Assembly: GCA_022578605.1 (NCBI GenBank)
Contig: MU394070.1
Span: 62,001-126,000, forward strand
Direction of reading: 5' to 3'
Length of the DNA: 64,000 nucleotides
Source: Camillea tinctor
Lineage: Eukaryota > Ascomycota > Sordariomycetes > Xylariales > Xylariaceae
The number at the start of each line of letters is the position of its first letter. Position 1 is the stretch's first letter. Below, one piece after another: positions 58,117 to 64,000 of the stretch. The translations under genes and the position numbers were made by a program. Below the pieces are notes generated by a model. It did not search any database. It was given only the letters and a program-made list of their open reading frames with translations, and was not told where the DNA came from.

Positions 58117-58808
58117 GTTGGGTTGGGAGAGTAAGAAACGAGCAAGCAAGTAACGGGTAGCTGTGTGGTGCAAGAATCGAATTCAATAGCGCGATGGGTG
58201 TGTGATGTTCCACGGATGGAAGCCCGAGCCTTTTCTGTGCAGCGTGTCACCAGATGATAAAGGTACATGCAACGCGGATGGGCTTCGGCTTCTGTTAGTC
58301 AAACAGGCTGATTTTTAGGTAAAAGGATCGTTGGTGGAATGCGGGGGAGACTTGATGGGATGGGAAGTAATGCGATGCGTCTGGTAGGTCAGGGTAGAGA
58401 CAGGAGGTACGGAGGAGGGATAGGGAGGGATAGGGATGGATGGGGGAGGCTTGTATAAGAGAGGTAGGATGGATCATCAACCCGATGGAAGACGAAGTAG
58501 GGAGGTGGTAGTATGCGAAATACCAGTTGTAACTAAGTACTTCGTACCGAATGTATAAGTGAGCAAGAGTAAGTTAGCCACTTAAACCTACAGGTACCGT
58601 ACCGGTCGTTCGCTTCGACTCCTGAGTTGTCTCGGGAGGTTTCTTTGGATGTTTGGGATGTTGTGGTTGCTTTGGATGCTAGATGCTGGTTGTTTGGCTG
58701 GATGCTGGGATACGTATGTAAGTGGTCTAAAAGTCGTAAAAAAGAAAGACAGGCAGAGGCAAATCATGAGCTATGGGGGGCACGTGGACGACAATAATGG
58801 GAAATTCC

Positions 58809-58834
58809 AGGCTTTCTAGGCTTTCTAGGCTTTT
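58809..58834. repeat. 9-bp tandem repeat, about 2.9 copies
   Basis: AGGCTTTCT occurs twice exactly, followed by AGGCTTTT. A further CTAGGCTTTCG lies 15 bp beyond. It is upstream of the F-box-like gene. Confidence 0.75.
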
Positions 58835-59924
58835 GCTCCCCCTACCTAGGCTTTCGATAGTGGTGAAGGCAAAAGCCAGTGTTCACCGTCTCTTTAAAGA
58901 AAGTGACATGAGACCCGGTCGTGGTCGATATTTCCATTGCCCAAAAATTGGGTAATAGAAACAAAGCAAATGGTGCGAGATGGATTTCGTCTTTGTCACC
59001 TGAGCCACCCACCGCCCGGTCGCCCCAACTTTTCGCTTGGAATACTCATTGAGTAATAAAATATGAGAAAAACGTCAGACCACTCGGCCGGCGTCATATT
59101 GATGTGAAAATTATTTCAAGTTTGCCTTTCTTTTTTCTCTCTCCCTCTTTTTTTTTTTTTCTTTTTCTCTTTCTTTTCTTCTTTAAATCTCTCTTTTTCT
59201 ACTTGACTTGGGTTTCTCGTCCGGTTTGATCAAGTGCTGAAATCTGACGAAAGTGGAGAGTGTAAGAGAGAGAAATGGAGATTGAGTTTAGGTAGGTAAT
59301 AATTTGGAGAAGGCAAAGAAAGAAAAGAAAAAAGGAAAAGAAAAAGAAAGAAGAAAAAAAAAGTCCAAAGTAGGCTGGTCTTGGCGTGGGAGAGCTCTGT
59401 GAATGGTCCAAAAAAACCAACATGCAACCCATATTAAGTCATAATCTTGGCAAAGGTACTAAGAGGCTACGAGTGCCACTTCCCCAGACTAATGGTACAG
59501 AGAAAACATTGTCTGATTGTGCAATTTGTTAGCCTCATGACATGAAAAATACATCATCTCATCTTTTTAGCTTTACCTTAGTAAGTGCCTAGTACTAAGC
59601 ACCCCTTTGTACGAGCTACTTATAAAAAGATGAGTGGAGAGTCTCTGAACATGAGTTAAAATTCTTTATTCTCACAGGGTGAAGTAGGCTAGTTGTAAGA
59701 TTGGTAAGTCAAAAAAAGGGAAAACCCACCCTTTGTTGCGATATCGCAAAGGAGGTTTGCATATGATTTTCTCTTTTCTTTTCTTTTTCTTTGTTTTATA
59801 AGATTTTCGCAAACTTACTAACCAAAGGCGAAAAGACCACCATACCATGTATTATTGCACATGTGAGGTTGCACAATGCATTGATACTATGTGGTGTAAT
59901 TGGAGGTTCAACTTATATTAATTA

Positions 59925-59943
59925 CCTAACCTAACCTAACCTA
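59925..59943. repeat. ACCTAA short tandem repeat
   Basis: Three consecutive ACCTAA units. It resembles the dispersed TACCTA motif and differs from the canonical fungal telomere unit CCCTAA, so it is not read as telomeric. Confidence 0.65.
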
Positions 59944-62642
59944 TGGAAAAGATAAGTATTAAAAAAGTACATACCTAACTTGAAACGGCCCGGTAGACTG
60001 CGTCTAATGTTTTCTTTTTCCTTCTTCCTAGAGTGTTATTGCAACCTGACCTGAGATTTCATTTCCGTACAAATTATGTTGTTGTTTGCAACCAAAGCCG
60101 CCCCGTCCTCGGACTTCTTCTTTCCTCTGTAGGTTACGCTTGTCAGTTACTCCCTGCTCTTTTCTTCTCTTCTCTTCTCGTTCTCCCCCCTCTCGTTTCA
60201 AAACTTGGCATCTTAGACCCGCGTTGAACCGTTCACGTCTAAACCGATTTTTGGACCCTGTAAAGTGAAACTGGGGGGCATTAAAACTTCAACGGCCGTT
60301 ATGTTTATGTAGGAATATGTAAGCGTATGGATGTATATGTTATCTACCTTATAAGCTATCCTGTTCGCTGACATCAGCGTGTCTTGGCCTCGCCAGCCCT
60401 ATAAGTGGTGGTGCCTATTTTGTTCTACTACCTTATCTCATCCGGCCGTTAAAGAAGCGAAAGACGTTTCTTTTCCCCCCTCTACCCTCCTCCACCCCCC
60501 CTCCGAATGCCGACCTCGTGGAGCGGGCCCAGCCGGGACTCGCTTTCCCCTGTCCCTGTGGTACCTGATCTTCCGCTCTTTGTGTGAAACCTGTCCGTGC
60601 TAGGTAATATTATAGTAGTTCGAGTACCTAGTAGGTAGGTTACTAACAGCCTCTGACGATTCGTGGAGGTACCTAGGTGAACGCGAGGTCGGGAGAAGAG
60701 GGAGATAGAGAGAAAGGAAGGGAGGAATTGGGAAACACGGAAACAAGATACCCGGGTGTTGCCATGCCATCTTGACTACCTACGCACCCGTGCGCTCCTA
60801 GCAGGTTATGTGTAAATCCATGGTTTACTGCTTTATACTGTATATGTATGTGTTGTAGGGGGAGACTGGTAAGTAGGTTAAATTACGGTGTCTGTACCCC
60901 ATCATATGCACATACCTGCCCACCCAGCTGTATATCTGTATACGCACGCAAGAGCTCCCCCGGAGTTTTTCTTGTTATTCACGTTGTCCTTTTGGTCTTT
61001 TCTTCCCGGCCCCTCTCTTTTTGCTCCCCTTTCCCCCTCCCCCCTTAACAACATATATCCCGGCTTCTCGTTTCCCGGGAAGGACATACATACAATGCGT
61101 ACTCCGTATCATACATACATTACCTACCTAACCTGCGTGTCTGCACTTATGCGTGTCCCTCAGCGCCACCATCTGGCCATCTGCTTGCGTTTCCCTGCTC
61201 GTGCATTAGGCTAAGGCTTGCGTTGGTCATCGTACACATGATTTTAGTTTTTCATTCCGCCTGCCTACCTACCCTCAGGTATACTATAAACTAACTACAT
61301 ATAGCGTATGTATGTTATGTCCCATATGTGTGTGTCTGGTGCACACTACACATACCTAACCTAGTAAAACTTGGCAAAATCTAAGGTCAGGTACGGAATA
61401 GCTCGAAGATGGGAGTTGGGAAAGCATGGATTAGACATTGCGGGGAAGCTGAGTTCGTCCTTTGGTTGGTTGGGGAAGAAAGAGGCGACGGTGATCCCTC
61501 CCCTTACCTTTCGGTCCACTCCCCTGGCTGTTGCCGAATAACAAGATGGAAAAGGGAAAATATGTTACAACCTAAACCTTTTAGTGGTACAACAGAACTA
61601 AAATTAAAAAGAGAAGAGGGGAAAAAAAAAAGATACATAGGTACGCTCTTTGCGGCTGATGACGGATCTTGATGGAGTCTGGTTCCATTTAACTTAGTCA
61701 TAGTGTCTGCGTGACCGATATCGCTTCCACTTACCTAACTCAGGAATGGAATGCGAATGTGAATTTGGTGTATTCGGCCGAGTATATACCAAGGCATTAT
61801 GCAGTAGTGTCAAGTTTGAGTTGCTGTTATTATTCCGGTTGTTATTCTTATATAAGATATTGATGCGCGTGCCGCGTGCCTCAGAAAAGCATTCATCGGT
61901 TTCGTCTTTTCATTGTTGCCTTTTTTCCCAGTTAGGGATTTACGTAGTTCAAGTCACCCGAGGTTGGCACAATGTGGTTTGTCAAGTAAGTGATGGTGTA
62001 GCCCTTAAGTATAGTACTATGTTTTCCCCGGCTCCGTCTAGACTATGTAGTAAGTAAGTCCTTACTATCCACTTCGCTCTAGGCAATATGTTCTATCTCA
62101 TGCGTGCTGATCCTAGGTGTCTCCTGTCTGGATACATCTATATAATGTAAATAACCTATATATCGGCAAGTTAGGTAGGTAAGCCCTCTAGAGTGAATAT
62201 GGGATAAGTGTACAAAAAGAGACCATTAAAAAAAAAAAGAACAGGCCCAGTATTGCCTGCTATGACAGTGTTCTTAAACTTCGACCAACGAACATGTCTC
62301 ATACCACTAATAAAAACTCCTCTTATTTTCCGAGCTCCCGATTGAACCTGTTGTATGTATCTCTTATTTTTGACGCTTTGCCATGCATGAAATAGCATTT
62401 TCCCCGAGATTGTGACTATGCTTTATCCAGAGGCCCAGAAAAAAACATCAAGCGCCCCCAATCTACATCGTAAAATCAGCATATATCCTCCCAGGCCCAT
62501 TTCGTATGTACTGCTTTTCTCATTAGACGCCAGTTTGTCATATAACAAGTCGGTTGCGTGGACCCCTGAACTCCGATCTAAGATTCCGCGGTTGAAAAAC
62601 AAAACCGCACTGCTAGGAAAAAGAAAATCGATAATGTATAGA

Positions 62643-64000
62643 TCACCTGCCATTGACTTTCTTCCCAGTCTTGAGCCGGTCCTTACAGTTATCGCAGTAC
62701 CATTTCACTGCCGGATGTGTTAGCGAGGTGCCATATAAACGAATCCACAGGAACTTACTGTTTGACGGTGGCGCCGCCTTTAAACCAACACAATCGAGAT
62801 GGAACCATTCCCGCTCACAGTCGTCCGCATCACAAGCAACCATCTCGCCATAGCTGACACCATTGCAATAGCAATATAGCGGCTCGTCTGCGTCAATGTC
62901 GCCTTCGTCATCACCCTGCATGCTACTATTTGCATCTTCATCCGCCACACGGGCGGCGATGGCTTGCTGATTTGCACCTTTCTTGTGACTTCTTTTTGCC
63001 GTCGTTGTAGTTGTATTCCGCGATGATCGGGATCGGGGCGGGGGATCGGGGAAACTACCTATGGCCGGCGTCGAAGGCTTACTGGCCCGCCCGCTCTTCG
63101 TGGTGACAACAGGTGTGGCGGCTGCTTGATGCGGCTGGGCGGATTCTCCTCTGGCTTCTGGCTCATCTGCCTTGCTGATAGTTTCCTTCTTCCCGCTTCC
63201 GGTAGCACTGCCGATACTGGGTGTTGTATGAACCACCTCCTCCTTAACAACTTCTGTTTCGACAGTGGCTGTGGATTCATTGTGTGCTTTGCTTTCGGTA
63301 GGTGGGCGAGACCCGTTAGGTATCGTGGTTGCCTCTGGGGTCGCGGCAGCAACCCCGTTCGGTTTGTTCGCCGTCGGAGTGGGACGTTGTCGTCCATTTT
63401 CCACATTGGATTGTACGGAATTCTGCCTTGCGCGAGATGAGGTAGGGCGCGAGGCATTCACGGACGGGGCAGGAGAGGCTCGACCAATGGTCTTAGGATC
63501 GGCAAAGTTGGGTTGGACGGGTGTAGATACAGCTGCAGGCGAAAGTGCGGCGGCAGCTAGTGCGGTTTTACTAATGAGATGGTGTGAGCAGCGGGAACCA
63601 GCGCAAGTGCAGTGATACGAATAAACATCACATACCTTTTCTTGGAGGCTCCATTGGTAGTCGGGAGCGCCTTTCGCTTTTTTGCTGGTTCGGGCGCTGG
63701 AGTGGCTCGCGGACTGGCGTTCTTGGTCTTTGCATTTGCAGCATTGTTGCCGAGCGCCGAGCTCATTGCACGTTCCATTGGCTGCCCGCCATTTGTGGTC
63801 TTGTTATTCTCGACCTTCCGCCGCTTGGACGGAGGGTTCCCGTTGGCGGAGGTGCCTGTAGTGATGCCTAACCCAACAGGGGCGGCGGGTTCGGCGCCTT
63901 TCCGCGCCTTACTATTATTCTGCGTCTTCTTAGACTCGCCTTTTTGCTTGTTATCGTGATCATCCACGTCCGAGTCTTGGTGGTGATTCTTGAGACCTTT
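62643..64000 (-). CDS. ING-family PHD-finger protein, C-terminal part (N-terminus beyond the window)
   Basis: Probably a subunit of a histone acetyltransferase or deacetylase complex (Yng2, Yng1 and Pho23 are yeast relatives) that reads methylated histone H3 Lys4. The gene enters from the right edge. Visible exons are 64000-63636, 63570-62759 and 62707-62643, joined in phase across introns of 65 nt (GTATGT..TAG) and 51 nt (GTAAGT, GCTAAC branch, CAG), giving 413 residues. The long linker is Ala/Pro/Ser/Lys-rich with basic patches ([15 protein letters not shown]) that could be nuclear localisation signals. The C-terminal C4HC3 PHD finger is clear: [42 protein letters not shown], followed by a short basic tail. 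The ING N-terminal domain should lie outside the window. Which ING paralogue this is cannot be decided here. Confidence 0.87.

Larger units (their letters stand above)
58117..62642. other. Gene-poor intergenic region (4.5 kb)
   Basis: No supportable gene. It holds the promoter of the F-box-like gene, a 9-bp tandem repeat (58809-58834), T/C-rich tracts (59125-59200), a purine tract (59300-59365), an ACCTAA tandem near 59925-59943, TACCTAGGTA-type motifs (60625-60680, 61115-61135, 61265-61275) and a TACTCCGTA motif at 61100-61108. Short frames up to about 108 codons show no recognisable domain. Confidence 0.55.

Noticed and set aside
59925..59943. Telomere-like repeat
   Set aside because: The unit is ACCTAA rather than CCCTAA, there are only three copies and it lies between ordinary single-copy sequences.
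1..64000. Transposable elements, CRISPR arrays, secondary-metabolite cluster, toxin or viral genes
   Set aside because: No transposase, reverse transcriptase, spaced direct-repeat array, polyketide or nonribosomal synthetase, toxin or viral protein signature was recognised in any frame. Decayed elements in the gene-poor regions cannot be excluded without a database search.

Overview
The window reads as nuclear DNA of a filamentous ascomycete (Pezizomycotina, probably Sordariomycetes). The evidence is short GT..AG introns (51-163 nt, nearly all with a CTAAC-type branch site), Kozak-like starts, long Ser/Pro-rich low-complexity tails on regulatory proteins, recognisable fungal orthologues, and intergenic DNA full of pyrimidine tracts and short TACCTAGGTA-type motifs. 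No bacterial-style operon, CRISPR array, intact transposon, biosynthetic cluster, tRNA or rRNA was recognised.

Layout. 1-8.6 kb: no supportable gene. 8.8-12.6 kb (+): a Sak1/Ssp1-type (CaMKK/LKB1-like) protein kinase with one intron and upstream ORFs in its leader. 16.2-21.7 kb (-): a leucine-rich-repeat scaffold of the Cdc11/Nud1 family (septation initiation / mitotic exit). It is divergent from 23.2-26.4 kb (+), a conserved fungal disordered protein of unknown function. 26.4-37.8 kb: an 11.4 kb stretch without a supportable gene. 37.8-40.8 kb (+): a rhodanese-PTP tyrosine phosphatase of the Pyp1/Ptp2 type. 42.3-43.6 kb (-): the 26S proteasome ATPase Rpt6. 45.7-49.3 kb (+): a Vnx1-type vacuolar cation/H+ exchanger. 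51.5-54.4 kb (-): V-ATPase subunit a (Vph1). 56.1-58.1 kb (-): an F-box/LRR-like protein. 62.6-64.0 kb (-, cut by the right edge): an ING-family PHD-finger protein.

Functionally this is mostly conserved core and regulatory biology: kinase and phosphatase signalling, cytokinesis control, protein turnover, vacuolar ion homeostasis and chromatin reading. The clearest neighbour relationship is Vnx1 next to Vph1: Vph1 belongs to the pump that makes the vacuolar proton gradient and Vnx1 uses that gradient. The genes converge tail to tail. Gene models were rebuilt by hand, with exon phases checked at every junction. Several long open frames begin with non-ATG codons, so the starts were moved to the first well-placed ATG.

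I did not find a convincing undescribed biological system. The observations most worth checking are the overlapping upstream ORF on the kinase, a 51-nt frame-preserving intron inside the PHD finger, the G-rich 3' flank of VPH1, the dispersed TACCTAGGTA-type repeats, and the conserved orphan protein that shares a promoter region with the Cdc11/Nud1 gene.
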